Assembly (NCBI GenBank): GCA_018894105.1
Contig: CM032128.1
Location: 30,899,299 to 30,963,298 of the forward strand
DNA length: 64,000 bases
Direction: 5' to 3'
Origin: Jacaranda mimosifolia
Lineage: Eukaryota; Streptophyta; Magnoliopsida; Lamiales; Bignoniaceae
A program made the translations under genes and the position numbers. The notes beneath the pieces were generated by a model that did not search any database, had not been told where the DNA came from, and saw only the letters and a list, made by a program, of their open reading frames with translations. Shown here piece after piece: positions 37,381 through 51,176 of this stretch. The number at the start of each line of letters is the position of its first letter. Within the stretch, counting starts at the first letter, position 1.

Positions 37381-37464
37381 CAGCCAGAAAGCAGAACTAA
37401 CGGAGACTAGAATCGACTAAATCTTCTTCTGTCGAAACAGTCTTCCAGCTTCTCATATCGAGAA

Positions 37465-40400
37465 TCAAGAGGCCGACAACAAGCTGGACTACCCTTTGGT
37501 AGTATCTACTAAAATAGCAAACTTTGAGGTCAAAAAGATATTGGTTGACAATGGGATTTCTGCGAACATCATTTTCCAGTTGACCTTCAAGAGAATAAAC
37601 ATGGGCAAGTTTAAATTCGAGCATGTCCATACCCCACTGGTCGGATGCAGGGGGTAAGAGATCATCCCCGAGGGATCTATAAACCTATCCACATCATTCG
37701 GGGAGGCCCCTCAGCGGAGAACTCTCATGTTTAACTACTTGGTCGTCGCCGCACCATTTGCTTACAATGCTATCATTAGTTGACCAGCATTGAACGATTT
37801 TCGAGCCATTATCTCAACCTATCATATGAAGGCCAAGTTTTTGACTGCCATCGGGATGGGCGAGCTTCTTTGCAACATGAAGGAAGCTTGGCGATGCTAT
37901 ATAATCTCGATCGAGGAAAATGAACAGAAAGCTCGACCACAACTGAAACCCTCAGGGGATGCCCCAGTAGCAAAACTCGATGAGGGACAGACGTGCAGGA
38001 AGTGAAAGCTGGAGGGGACTAGGGTTGAAGCTGTCGGGGAACTCAAAACCATCAAACTAGAACCAGGGAACCCCAACAAGACTACCATAATTGGCACTAA
38101 TATGGGCAGCTGCATGGAATGCTTCATGGTTGACTTCATCATAAGGAACATTGACATTTTTACATGGAAGGCCTTCGACCTTCAAGGAATCAACCCTAGT
38201 GTCATAGTCTACGGCCTAAACGTGGACCCTTCATTCAAGCCAATAAAGTAGAAGACGAAAACTTTCAACACGGAACGGTGTCAAATCATTGAGGAGGAGG
38301 TCAACAAGCTTTTAGAGGCAGGATACATTGTAGTAATTCAATATCCAAGTTGCCTCTGTCATATAGTCCTTATCTCCAAAAATGAGGGAAAGTGACAAAT
38401 GTGTAACGGTTTCACTAATTTGAAGAAAGTTTGCCCTAAAGATCCTTACCACCTACCTCGAATAGATTTACTAGTAGATTCTACTGCTGATTGTGATTTG
38501 TTGAGCATGATGGATGCATTTCAAAGTTAATACCAAATTTTCATGGCACCAAAAGACAAAGATAATACCTCTTTCGTCATTCCCAATAAAATGTATTGCT
38601 TTCTCATCATGCCCTTTGGGCTGAAAAACACAAGTGCAACTTATCAAAGACTCATAAACTTTATGTTTAAAAATGAGATTTGAAGGACAATGGAGGTCTA
38701 TGTCAACGACATGATCGTCAAAATAGAAAAGGAACAAAATCACTTAACCGGCCTCAACCACACATTCTCAATACTACGAGCATTTGGCATAAAGCTTAAC
38801 CCTAACAAGTGCACGTTCGGGGTAAAGGGAGACAAATTTTTGGGCTACATGGTCAGCCAAAGAAGTATCAAAGCAAACCCACATAAAATCCAAGTCATCT
38901 TGGACATTGCACCTCCTCAAACAGTTAGGGATGTTCAGTGCTTGGTCTGAAGAATCATAGCGTTAGGTCAATTTATTACCTGACTAGCCAAAAAAAGCTT
39001 ACCATTCTTCAAGATCCTAAGAAATGCAAGGAAATCAAGCTTCCAATTGATAGAACAATGCAACTAGGCCCTGGTCAAGTTAAAGCAATACATTTTCGCA
39101 CCTCCAATGTTAGCCAAGCCTGAGGTTGGAGAAGTTTTGTATATTTATTTGGCAGTCTCGTCGGCAACGATCAGTTCCGTATTGGTCTCAACTGCAAACG
39201 ACACCTATCTTCCTATCTACTACAACTGCAAAGCATTGCAAGGCCCCAAACATAACTACTTGGAGATCAAAAAATTTGCTCTCGCCCTGGTCACGGCAGC
39301 AAGGAAATTGAGGCCTTACTTCCAATCTTTCTCCATTGTCGTCTTGACAAATCAATCACTGAAACAAGTGTTGTCCAAACCGGATACATCAGTAAGGTTG
39401 ACAAAGTAGGTAATCGAATTAGGGGAGTTTGACATTACTTTTCAACCCCGAACTGCCATAAAAGCCTAAGTGTTAGCAACTTAGTTGCCAAAAGGCTCGA
39501 CCTGCCCGACCTACTCCATTAGGATTCCCTATTATGGACATTGTATGTAAATAGTTCCACTCGGGATAAGGAATTGACATCTCCTTATGCTCTCCACGAG
39601 CTGAGGAATACGACTTCACAGTCAAACTCGACTAACCTGTCACGAACAATGAAGCAGAATATGAGGCCCTCTTGGCCGGCATAAGGATGGTAGTAGACAC
39701 GGGAGTCGAACAGCTGGTAGCTCTGACAGATTCCCAGCTGGTCGTAGAATAAGTCGAAGAAAACTTCGAAGCCAAAGAGATCACAATGAGCAAGTACTTG
39801 GCCAAGATGAAAAGGTTACAACAGCATTTCAAGAAATTCACCCTCAGTCAATTCCCTTGATTAGAGAATGAGCGAGCTGATGCACTGTCAAAATTCACAA
39901 GTTCAACAAGGGCAACCAGAGATAGGACAATCACATTTCTGGTCGCCAGTAAACCCACCATAGGCGTTCCCAACCAGAACTTGATGGGATAGATCGAAGA
40001 AGTATCTCTCTCCTGGCAGGATGCAATAAAAACATACTTAAGGGAAGAAAAGGTTCCCGAGGATAAAAGCGAAGCATGCCGACTCAGAAATCAAACAGCT
40101 AAGTTTGCCCTCGACGAGCACGACCAACTTTATAGGATGTCGATTTTTGGACCACCATTGGGATGTTTGACTCCAGAACAAGCCCTCAAAATCTTACATG
40201 AAGTTCATTCAGGTATTTGCAGCAATCATTCGGGAAGATGATCACTGGCCCACAAAATCATCAGATATGGGTACTTTTGGCCAACTCTATTAAAAGACGC
40301 CGTTGACTTTGCCAGAAGATGCCCATCCTGCCAGGTCCACTCAAACATCCATCACCAGCCCGTAGATCGCATGGCCATTCGATCAGTGGGGGATCGATAT

Positions 40401-41250
40401 AGTCGGTTCCTTTCCAAAAACCACAGGTCTAAGGAAATTCATAATTATTGCAGTCAAATACTTTACAAAGTGGGTCGAAGCAGAGACGGTCCCAAAATAA
40501 CCGATATGACCATTAAGAGCTTAATATGGAAGAACATCATATGCTATTTTTGTTTGCCTAAAGTGTTACTATCTGATAATAGAATGCAATTCCAAAGTAG
40601 AGCACGAAGAGCTGGTGCGAAAGCCTCAGAATTTGACAGCACATTACCTCAGTTGACAACCCACAACCCAATGGCTAAATGGAGGTTATGACATAACTAT
40701 CATCAACCACCTAAAGGCTCGACTCGAAAGAATTGGGTCGAGTTAGGTAGACGACCTCCCGAGGGTGTTCTGGATATATAGAACTACTCATCGAACCACT
40801 ATTGGCCAGAGTCCCTACAATTTGGTCTACGTGTCAGAGGTAGTCATTCCAACAAAACTGATACAATATACTGTTCAAGTAATCCATTTTAATCCAATCA
40901 CAAATGCCTTAAAAAGAGAACTCGACCTCTAAAAAATCGACGAATTACGTCAGCAAGCATGCATGATAATGCAGAGATACAGGTCTAAGATGGTAGAACA
41001 TTACAACAAAGGAGTTCGACCGAGAAGCTTCAAAATAGGGACCTCATCCTCAAAAAAGTCAAAGTGTCAAAAAATGTCAGAAAACTTGACCCGAAGTGGG
41101 AAGGACCATACTCAGTGGTCAAAGTAGCAAAGCACAACGTATACTGACTTGCAGACATGACTAGAAACGAGCTTCTTCGATCATGGAATGCGGTGAATTT
41201 GAAAAAGTTTTATGCGTTCACGCCATCACGTTCGGGCTTCTTAGCACAAG
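37465..41250 (+). pseudogene. pol remnant of the Tat-type element
   Basis: Protease: ILVDNGISANIIF, about 37538-37580. RT (about 38260-39000) contains LPRIDLL, MDAFQS, MPFGLKNTSATYQR and YVNDMIV, where the catalytic YVDD has become YVND; at least four stop codons interrupt it. RNase H is at about 39100-39409. A second RNase H-like domain follows (NNEAEYEALLAGIRMVVDTG, about 39645-39900). Integrase has an HHCC zinc domain (HEVHSGICSNHSGR, then CPSCQ, about 40200-40340) and a frameshifted core with LLSDNRMQFQ. All activities are lost; domain order confirms gypsy. Confidence 0.85.
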
Positions 41251-41540
41251 TTAACAAACGAATTAATTATTTGTAGTTGACCTCGAAGTCGAACTAATGC
41301 CATTCAAACTGTGAAATCAAAGGCTTTTCAGCCCAAATTAACAAACGAATTAATCATTTGCAATCAACCCCAAAGTCGACCTAATGTCGGTTTCAAACCA
41401 CAGAACAAGAGTTTTTAGCCCACGCCAAAGAACGAGTGGGTCATTTATCGTCAACCTCAAATTGTTCATGAACAATAAATTATGGCTTTGAGCCCAAATT
41501 GACGAACACACTCAACTAAGAATTCGACCTCGTAGTCAAA
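41230..41540. repeat. Diverged tandem repeats after integrase
   Basis: About four copies, 60-90 bases each, share AAATTRACRAACGAATTAAT-like words, a CAACCYCRAAGTCGA word and a TTTTCAGCCC-type start. They lie between the integrase end and the antisense region. Such arrays near the 3' end are a known habit of Tat-lineage elements. Confidence 0.6.
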
Positions 41541-42009
41541 GAGGACGTTTTTGAGAAACGATAACTTAACAAAGTCGATCATCAAGATTGTTTGTTTGAT
41601 TACGAAAAAATAGTTTAAGTCAACCTCAATGTCGACAATAGACAATATCGCAAAACCTATTTTAAACGAATTAATTCGATACAAATATTTTGGACTAATT
41701 CCATTATTTTTACGCTAATCAATTTTTGAATCAATCGTAGACTTGCTTAAATTCCTTCATTAAGGCATCACGTTATGTGATTTCTTATGGGAGATCGAAT
41801 CATGTATGTTTTTGGTTATTCACAATTGGCAATCGAAAAAATAAAAAGCATCTAAAAGTAAACAAAATTGAGTACACACCAATGAGCAGAAAATCCTATT
41901 CATTGAGTTGGGGTAGACTCGATTACACAATTGCCAGAGTTTTTACATAAGATATGCTTCAACGCCTCGCAGGGCGAATAAAACAAAAATAGATAAAATA
42001 AGGGCAAAA

Positions 42010-44272
42010 CTATTGACTCAACTCATGCCAGCCCTTTCAGCTCCTGACCCCTCGACAGCAGCCTCATCAACTGCCTGATCTAGCTTGTCACTAGAAGGTA
42101 CTGGCACCACAACCTGAGGCCTTTCTACCTCTTATTCACGAACAAACACGGCAACAGGATTACCATAGCTGGTTGAGAGAGCCCACTTTGTCAGGCAAAA
42201 ATGCATTCCCAATGGGAAGAAATAAGGTGGCCACATCAACTTTGCCCTCTTTAATCTCGAACGCAAAGCCACCTCGGGCTGAATCTGATAGCCTAGAAAT
42301 TCAAGCTATTTCAAGGCTTTCTCAAATGCCTCTTTCACACCGTTGAGTGAGAATACAATGCTCGCATCCTGAAACTCTGAACACAGCATGAACTGCTGCA
42401 CAGCCTCTCATCGAATTTTGAGGAGTACACGAAAAAACTCATCCCGAGCATACTTGGTCGCACTGTTGTATCCATACATTTAACCAATATCCAGTTTGCT
42501 TTTTTCGGCCACCACCATTAGGAGCTCCGCATCCTTGGCCTCAAACTCTTTGTCGAGTTGCTCAATTCTCGACTGCAGAGATTCCAACTTGGTCTTGGCC
42601 ACCTCAGCGTCGCTTTGTTCTTTTTGGAGCTCCTCGCGGTCGCCAAAGGTCAACTCCGACCTGCGATACATATGGTAGCCCATCTGGCTCACCTGGAACA
42701 TTAGTAATAACAAGTTCAGTTGACAAGATCACACACGGGCAAAGCAACAATAAACTCTCAACCAAATACTTTACCATATTCGCATAGTAGTTGAATGCCT
42801 TTAGCATGTTCAGCTGGCTTAGCTCAAGTAACCTTTTTTGGTCGGACATGAATAGTTCGCCATCATAACCTTCAACAGGGCTTCTCCAGTTGACCTCACT
42901 AGCATCATCAAGTGCGAATCATGGATCCCTAGCTCGGTTCCAAATCACAAAGAAGAAAGCTTGGGAAGTGGGAAGTACTCGTCGTCAGAGCGATCTCCAA
43001 ACAAAGACGCCCCCGTCAGGCTAGTCAAGGCAGCGGCCTTGCCTTTGCCTTTCTTAGCTGTTGTTTTCTTTCAAGCAGGCCCTCTGCTCGGCAGCGAGCC
43101 GCCTCTAATGAGGAATGAGCCCACCGGACTTGACTAGAGCCGCATGAACAATAATGGGAGGAGGTAGAGCAACTAGATGTGATGGTGGTGGAGAGGCTTC
43201 CTGACCAACGGCCTATCGTTGAGCGGACGCTTGTCGATGCTCTTGAAGCCTTTATTGAAGGGCAATGGTTTGTTAGTGCACATAGTTCATGACTTTTTCT
43301 TTATCTGCAAGGGAAGAACGGAGTTAACACAACTCAACCAGAAAGATTAATAAGAATATCTACCTAGTCGAGCATCCACGGGCAAATTGAGTTGGGCAGG
43401 CGATAAGCCTGCCAGCACCAAATTTCTCTCTTCAACATACCTCATGGCCTCCATTTGCCCAAACTCAACTAAATCCCTAATAAACATGTTGGGCCAGGTC
43501 GGGGTTTCGTTCCTAGGCATGTCGATATGAGCCCTCATCTAGCCCCTAAGTATATTAAATCCGACCCCACCCGGAGATTGAACAAAGAGAGAATGGGTTT
43601 TCCAATTCTAGCCGAATGAAGAAGTGGGGGTCACTAAAAACTTTCAATAAGGGCAGGCCGTGAGGTAATAAAAGTCCGACTCCTCAGTACTCCCTGACTT
43701 TCGGGACATCGGGAGATGGAATAAGTTGCTAAAGTTTGCGAAGGTTGGGGGCTGGTTATGAACATGTATGAAGACAACAAAGCTATATATGGTCTAGAAG
43801 CAGTTTGGTAGTAGTTGGGTGATGCAAACATGGAAGCCTGTCAAAAGCTCGACTATTGGTTGGACAATTGGAAACCTAAGTCCACATCTAAGGGCATCCT
43901 TAAAAATAGTGATGCAGCCGATAGGAGGTCGATCCATCCTATCTTAGGCTCGGGAATAATTAATTTGAACTCCTGAGGAATGTGGTACAATTGCCTTATA
44001 AGGTCGACATCCCCCTCAGTCACTTTCGATATAATCTCGCTATAGTGGTCGGGGGTGAATAGCCAACCACGGGAAGTGGGCGATTGACTTGGCCCAGCCT
44101 CAGCCTCAGCGCCAATACGATTATCACTAGAATTGCTAGAGGTCGAGCTATCACTAGAGGAACTATTAGACTCGTTAGTCGAGTTACTTTCCCTCCTAGT
44201 CGGAGACCGATGCGACCTAGTCGCCTCGCTATCACTCCCCCGACTATCATTATTGCTAAAGACACTCAACAT
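42010..44272 (-). pseudogene. Antisense extra ORF region of the Tat-type element
   Basis: Several open stretches lie on the strand opposite gag-pol. One starts at the ATG at 44272 (MLSVFSNNDSRGSDSEATRS, then a Ser-rich run and DVDLIRQLYHIPQEFKLIIP), another covers 43538-43347 (FIRDLVEFGQMEAMRYVEER) and a third 42849-42480 is a coiled coil (EELQKEQSDAEVAKTKLESL). Antisense additional ORFs at this place are described for Tat-lineage elements such as Grande and RIRE2; their function is unknown. Here the pieces are in different frames, through introns or decay. Codon use looks protein-like, especially the Ser/Asp-rich N-terminus. Confidence 0.6.
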
Positions 44273-44676
44273 GACTGGTAAAATTGTATGATCGAGATAC
44301 AACAAAGGGTTACGAAGGACTTACATGGTTTGAGAGTTTAAAGCATAATGCAGTTGGCAATAAACGTAGTGAAATACGTGACTCAACCTCACGGAATGTT
44401 GTAAAAGTGAAAATGAGGATTTTACCACGCCTATTTATAGGCTTTGGCGCACGGTAACTCAAACGACAACAATTATTACGCAACCGTCGCCTAACGCTTC
44501 ACGTGACCCAGTGTAACAACCTCATCAAATGCACTTAAACCCTTATCGACCGAAATTAGAACATTACCAATATGTCGGATACCTCGTCGAGTGTATGTAA
44601 TTTGTAAAAGTCAGCTACTCCCCACTTCTTCGCATCGATTATCTCGATTAGGACTTGAAAGTGGGGAGAGGACTCA

Positions 44677-45547
44677 TGATATAGGATAGCCCAATAGGCC
44701 CAACCCAATAATGCTTGACCGGAGCAAAGACACAGTGCTTTACAACCCATTCATCTTCAGGCCCAATTGGCCATCAACCTATTCACCTGTTAGGCCCAAT
44801 CGGCTGTGGCCCAACCAAGTAATGGACCAAATCTGATGTTACTGGGCTCTATCTACCAACGCAAGTATCAGCGTTCACTCTTGTCGATCGAAGTGTGGTC
44901 GACTACGACCGAGGAAGTTCCTTTCAACACTCAGTTGGAAAGGCATTTGAATATGATAGAGTACCATCATGTAGACCATAGTCTAGCAGATAACTTGTGG
45001 GCAAGTGGGGAGGTCGATCAGGCATGACAGTTTCTCCGCCGCATTGAATACACTAACAAATGGCATGTCTCTGCACTAATGGCGCGTGCTGCCACCTGTA
45101 CTATCTTTTCAGTCGTGCCAGGCTAGTGCATGATACTAGTGTACCACCTTATCCTAGGTAGCTGGAGGCAATGCCACCTGAAATAGTACATAAGATGGAG
45201 ATCACTTAAAGGTCCCCAGGCAAAGACAAAGGCGCTTTCTGTACATCAAGGGCATTATAGACATGTCAATCACACCAAGAATGCTATAAATATCCCATAG
45301 CCAGCTTTCAACAAGATATGCCATTTATAATCCAAAAGCCCTCACTCTACTGCTCTATCTTCTAGTCAATTATACTAACTTGAGCGTCGAAAAGCCTTAG
45401 TCAAAGGCTCCTCGACTAGCCTGACGTTTGCTATTGGTTGCAGGACTCGACCACACCACTTCACCAAGCACCCCTATCGACCTATCATCTGGTCGATTGG
45501 ATTGGACCTTAGCCCAATATATCCCCCAACAGTTTACACCCTCATCA
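44677..45547 (+). repeat. 3' LTR of the Tat-type element
   Basis: Starts TGATATAGGATAGCCC and ends TTTACACCCTCATCA, 871 bases. It follows a purine-rich tract at about 44657-44672. Confidence 0.9.
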
Positions 45548-45552
45548 TATAG

Positions 45553-46660
45553 AATATTGAATTTTTGTTCGCTCTGTATATAAATAGTAATCAAATTAGA
45601 AAATAAGTGATTTGATGTCTTGTATTAGTTGAGGTTTTAATAGTTTGAGCCCATTAGATTTATGAGACACATTTTAAGTAAATTTAGTTAAATGGACTTA
45701 ATGGCCTTTTTTAATTGATCATATTAATCTTTTTTATAGAGCTTTTTGTTTATATATTCCCTAAATGTTGGTAAGATATATCACTTTCTACATAATTTGG
45801 TAGATATTAGGAAAAAGAGTAATATTAAATTTAGTATAATGTGCTATGAACTAGAGATAAACAAAAATAATAAATCATCTCATCCTTTCAAGTCAAAATC
45901 GATGCATTCGTGGAAAAAGAAATGCCGCTTTAAATTTTTTAATTGTTCATGATAATTTTATAATATTAAAATTAATTAATTTAGATAGATAGTGAATTAA
46001 ATAATTAGAATCCTGCTTCAACTGTAAATTGGTCTTTACGCGTGTGTGTCTGTGATGTACTTATTTATTTGCTTTTTATCATCTTTTCTTATGAATATTC
46101 AAAAGTTTTTCACTTTACAAATGATGATAAATTTATAGTTTTTATTTAATAACACCAAGTTATTTTCTTTTCTTATTGTCTATTTATTTGTTCTTGATAG
46201 TTTACTATTCTTATTTAATACACCAAGTTTTTTTTTTTTAATAGTCTACTTCTTTTAACGGATAAGTTCTTTAATTTTAGTATGTCAATTCAACTAGAGG
46301 TGCAAGATGAATCAAGCCAACTCATGAGTCTAATAAACTAATTTGAGTAAAATTTCGCTCAAACTCGAGTCTGAATCGGATATAGGTATCCAAAAGCTTG
46401 TGAGCTTTACATTCTTTTATTATTTTATTTTTTAAATGTTATTATTAATAATAGCAAAAACAAATAATAATTTATTTTTATTAGCAAGGAAGTTAGATTT
46501 ATTTCTAATTACTTAATATAATAAATTAAAAATATATATTGAAATAAAATCATAATATTATTACTTTACTAATCATAACAATAGTAATGATGTATCAGAA
46601 TAAATAACAATAATTTAAAATATTATATTAGTTTAACTGATAATATAGAAGAGTGATGAT
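45553..46660. other. AT-rich intergenic sequence with weak transposon traces
   Basis: No gene is seen. About 46296-46420 (TAGAGGTGCAAGATGAATC, AAAGCTTGTGAGCTTTA) resembles the end of a hAT element but no partner was found. Confidence 0.4.
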
Positions 46661-46979
46661 CATTGATGTCAATCAAACTCCGAGCCGATAATTCAGCATG
46701 TAGTCGTTTCTCGATTAATTTTCCTATAGCGACAAAGTCTAGTGCACTTTTTCCAACGAAAACATTCAAATGCTCAAGTCATAGAAGAGAGGCGGAGAAT
46801 TGAGCCTCCTCCATCTCGCTAAATAGATACTCAGGAATCCCTTTCAACCAATAATTTCATGTAGTGAACCAAGTAACAAACTAATGTCGATGAACCTGTC
46901 CCCCTGAACTGCTGTCCCAGAGCGTACCTTCAGAGTTGGTGATGATACTTCCCATAGTAGTCGCTTATCCTAGGCATAG

Positions 46980-47084
46980 TCCATTCTATCCTGCCACTTT
47001 AGTAGAGTCCCTTCCTCATTGATTTAAGATGGCCAACCTTCTAGGGTTTGACAGGACTAGCAATCCCTATGAACACTTAGATAA
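46980..47084 (+). pseudogene. gypsy gag remnant, 5' part (split by the copia insertion)
   Basis: The frame MANLLGFDRTSNPYEHLDNF (about 47028-47087) is a typical Ty3/gypsy gag segment. It stops exactly at the copia insertion and resumes at 51850. Flanking sequence back to about 46680 may belong to the same remnant. Confidence 0.6.
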
Positions 47085-47089
47085 CTTTA

Positions 47090-47756
47090 TGTTGGTGTAG
47101 AGCATTTTAATATTTACATTTATCTACATGTCATTTCACATTACTCCATTGATAATGAGAACATGGTCACATTATGGTGGAAGTTATGAACATTAAATCT
47201 ACATGTTCTTTCATATTACTCCTTTGATGATAAGAATATGGTCACAATATGGTGGGGGTTAGTGGAGTAGTAAAGAGTCCCTCATTATTCGTTAGTAAAG
47301 AAAGAGTGTCTTCCTTGACTCTTCTTCTTCTTCTTCAATTCACATTTGCATCCCTCCATATCTCTATGTGTAACCTTTGGTTTACTTATCCACTAATTCT
47401 CATTTATTTTATGGAGGTCCTCCACACCTATAAATAGAAATCACTTATTCCTTTTGGTAACTTGGCAAGAATTCTTATAACTACTATATTGCACACACTA
47501 AAAAAGAGTTATACTAGTTGAAGAAAGGTGTTCTTGTGGTGGAGCTTTGAACCCAAATCTTGTCTAGAGTTTTTAAGTTACACGATGTTGTCAGGCTGTT
47601 GTATCTTGGAGGGGATAAGTCAAGAGTATTACTGCTGGACCAGTAACAAGTTTTTACTGCAGTGGGCTTGAATCTCCTTAAAGAGAGCGAGATATCTGCG
47701 CCTCAGTCTAGAGATTGTTTGATATTTTTTCAACTATAATTGTTCTTTCACCATCA
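47090..47756 (+). repeat. 5' LTR of the copia element
   Basis: 667 bases, TGTTGG...ACCATCA. It shows scattered substitutions relative to the 3' LTR. Confidence 0.92.
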
Positions 47757-47773
47757 ATTTTAAGGAGATTCAA

Positions 47774-50620
47774 ATGGCTACAATTGAAAAACCAGCGGAT
47801 GTCAATATGAGAGATCTCAACAAGCCATTTCGCTTTAATGGCACCTACTTCAAGAGGTGGAAGGGTAAAGTTCTTTTGTACCTGAGTCTTTCTCTTGAGA
47901 CCTTGATAATGCGGATTCGCATGGAAGAAGAAGTAAGAGGCCAAGATGCACTTATGCAGCCAGTTGAGAGCATTTCACAACCCGTCACTACGAAGGGATG
48001 CATGTGATGGGATGTTCAAGCTAAACATTAAGATGCATAAAGTACACTCTACTTCTGTGTATTTGCTCTCTTTTACTAATTTTTGGCATGCTTGTTTATG
48101 TCATATTAATAACCGTTATATGGGAATCATGAGTAACTTAAGATTAATTTCAACGATTATAAAGGATTCTAAAAAATGTGAGGCTTGTAGTAAAGCCAAT
48201 ATTACTAAAAGACGTCATCCCAGTGTTGAAAGGAAAATCAAATTGTTAGAGCTGATTCACAGTGGTGTTTGTGAACTTGGAGGAACTCTAACTCGTGAAG
48301 AAAATTGATATTTTGTTACTTTTATTGATGATTTCTCTAAATATACTTTTGTTTATTTGATGAAAAATAAAAGTGATGTGTTTGAGAAGTTTAAAAATTA
48401 CCTCTATGAGATGGAAAATCAATTCAGTAAGAAAATAAGAAGAGTTAGAAGTGATAGAGGTCGAGAATATGATTTCAATGAATTTAATTCTTTTGTTAAC
48501 TCATTGGGAATAACTCATGAAGTTACTCCCCCATATTCTCCCACATCTAATGGTGTGGCTGAAAGAAAAAATAGACTTTGGTTGAATTGATGAATGCCAT
48601 GCTTATTAAGTCAAGTGCACCTTTGAATCTTTAGAGGGAAGCTATTTTAACAACTTGTTATGTGTTAAATAGGGTGCCACATAAAAAGACTAGAGTAAGC
48701 CCTTTTGAACTATGGAGAGGTCATAAGCCAAACTTGGGATATTTGAGAGTTTGGGATTGTTTAGCTTTTGTAGCTAACAGATCCTAAAATTCCAAAGTTG
48801 GGAGTAAAAGTTACCACTTGTGCATTTCTTGGTTATGCTTCTAATAGTACAGCTTATAGATTTTTAAATCTTGATGATAATGTGATTTTTGAATCATGTG
48901 ATGCTATCTTTCATGAAGAAAAGTTTCCATTTAATTCTAAAAATAGTGGGGGTCAAAGAGATAATCAAAATATTTTGTCTCTACTTAGCTCTTCTACTTC
49001 AATTTTGAGAAAAGAAAATAGTAATGATTTTCAACTACGAAGAAGTAAAAAGGTTAGAGTAGAAAAAGATTTTGGTCCTAACTTTTATGTTTTTAATATT
49101 GAAAATGGCCCACTGAATTTACAAGAAGCTTTATCTTCACCTGATGCTATTTTTTGGAAAGAGACGGTAAATGATGAGATGGAATCGCTAATTTCTAATA
49201 AAACTTGGAAATTAGTTGATTTACCTTCGAGTTGTAAAACAATTGGGTGTAAATGGGTCCTCAAGAAAAAATTAAAACCGAATGGGTCCATTGATAAATA
49301 TAAGGCTAGATTAGTTGCTAAAGGTTTCAGGCAACTAGAAGGCCTAGAATTTTTTGACACTTATGCTCCGGTTACTAGAGTAACATCCATTAGACTCTTG
49401 ATTGCTATTACTGCAATTTTTGATTTACAAATACATCAAATGGATGTAAAAACTACATTTTTAAATAGGGACTTAAATGAAGAGACTTACATGGACCAAT
49501 TTATAAAAGCAGGCCAAGAAAACAAAGTGTGTAAATTAACTAAATCCTTACATGGCTTGAAACAGGCACCTAAGCAATGGCATGAGAAGTTTGATTTGTG
49601 TATGATTAAGAATGGTTATAAATCAAAGGAGTGTGACAAGTGTATTTATCATAAGTCATGGAATAATTCACATGTTATTGTTTGTCTATATGTTGATGAT
49701 TTATTGATCTTTGGCTCTATTTTGCATGTTATTAAAGAGACTAAAAGCATGCTTAGTAGCCACTTTGACATGAAGGAACTTGGTGGGGCAAAATTTATGT
49801 TGGATATGAAAATTACAAAGACATGTGGTGGTATTTTCATTGACCAGTCGCATTGTGTTGAGAAAATCTTGGAAAAATACAATTTTATTGATTGCAAGCA
49901 TGTTACAACTCCTTTTGATTCAAGTGTTCACTTATTTCCTGTTAAAAGTGATGATGATATGATAAATCAAAATGAGCATCTAGTTTAATTGGGAGTTTGA
50001 GATATGCGACTAATTGTACTCGGCCTGATATTGCGTATGCAGTAGGAGTACTTAGTAGGTTTACAAGCAAGCTAGGTATTGAACATTGACATGCTATAAC
50101 AAGAGTTATGAGATATTTACTTGGTACAAAAAACATATGGTTTGTTTTATAAAAAAAAATACCCTATTGTACTTGAAGGCTTTTCTGATACAGATTAGAA
50201 CACTTTATCAGGTGATTCATGTTCTACCACTGGTTGTATTTTTACTTTGGTGGTGGTGCTATTTGTTGGAAATCAAAAAAGCAAACTATTATTGCTAACT
50301 CTACCATGGAGGCTGAGCTTATTGCTTTAGCTTCAACTGGTGAAGAGCCAATTGGTTAAGAATTTATTATTCCAAATACCTTATTTTTAAAAATCAATTC
50401 CTCCAATATTAATTCATTATGATAGCACTGCTGCAATTGGTAGAGTACAAAACCATTACTATAACGATAAATCCAGACCTATAAGGGGGAAACATAGTAC
50501 TATGAGATCTTACTTAACGAATGGTACCATTAATATCGATTATGTGAGATCTTGTGATAATCTTGCAAATCCATTGACTAAGGCCTTAACAAGAGAAAGG
50601 GTCTGAAGTACGTCGAGGGG
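47774..50620 (+). pseudogene. Deleted and broken copia gag-pol
   Basis: gag begins MATIEKPADVNMRDLNKPFR (47774) and after about 75 codons jumps to the GAG-pre-integrase region (CDGMFKLNI, WHACLCHINNRYMG, CEACSKANITKRRHPS). Integrase (48300-48590) has FIDDFSKYTFVYLM, VRSDRGREY and TPPYSPTSNGVAERKN, interrupted by a stop at 48306 and another after the ERKN motif. RT lies in a long open frame, 48798-49988, with WVLKKKLKPNGSIDKYKARL and an intact YVDDLL catalytic motif. RNase H follows with stops (MEAELIALAST). The gag zinc knuckle and protease are absent. Confidence 0.88.
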
Positions 50621-51176
50621 GATGAGGTTGAAGCCCATAAAGTCATGAGTCATATATGAGGAAACCCAACTTGGGGACTAGAGATCCCATAACCAGGTTC
50701 AATGGGAAAAACGAATCATATGATGACTTGTTATAAAATGCACTATCATATTTGTCTCCCTATCTCTATGATGTAAGTGCATTTATCTTGTAACGATATG
50801 AGTAGGATGAGTTTATAAACTCTTAATGAAGAGTTTACAAGAGCAGCCTTGATAGATTTTACCTATATGAGCGTGGAAGTAGGCCGCTTCTTATGAGAAT
50901 TAAGCTTATTCTCAAAAACACTCATGAAATCCAGGATAGCACAAGGCCATAATGTGCTAGCTAATGAAGCTTATGTCAACACCTTAATTGTTATGTGTAG
51001 GCAGTGATACTTTATTTCCCTTAAGCAGTTATAGTTCAAGTCTGAGACCACTATTGGTGCTGAAGTAGAGGTTGCTGCTTTACTAAGTGGAGGTTCAATG
51101 CAGAGCACACCTTCATTATGCATAATAGTCTCCCTTCAATTGGTATACTCTTTTAATATTAAAATGATTGGGGGAA

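Larger units (their letters stand above)
34879..45547 (+). mobile_element. Ty3/gypsy LTR retrotransposon, Tat-type, full-length but decayed (10.7 kb)
   Basis: TATAG is repeated at 34874-34878 and 45548-45552, so this is one complete insertion. LTRs are 34879-35765 and 44677-45547. A primer-binding site follows the 5' LTR (TTTTAGCGCCATTTGTGGGAA, a decayed form of the TGGCGCC type) at 35766-35786, and a purine-rich tract (AAAGTGGGGAGAGGA) precedes the 3' LTR. Domain order is gag, protease, RT, RNase H, a second RNase H-like domain, integrase. The second RNase H (DTGVEQLVALTDSQLVVE) and an antisense region before the 3' LTR indicate the Tat lineage. Every domain carries stops or frameshifts and the two LTRs have visibly diverged, so it is old and inactive. 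Confidence 0.9.
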
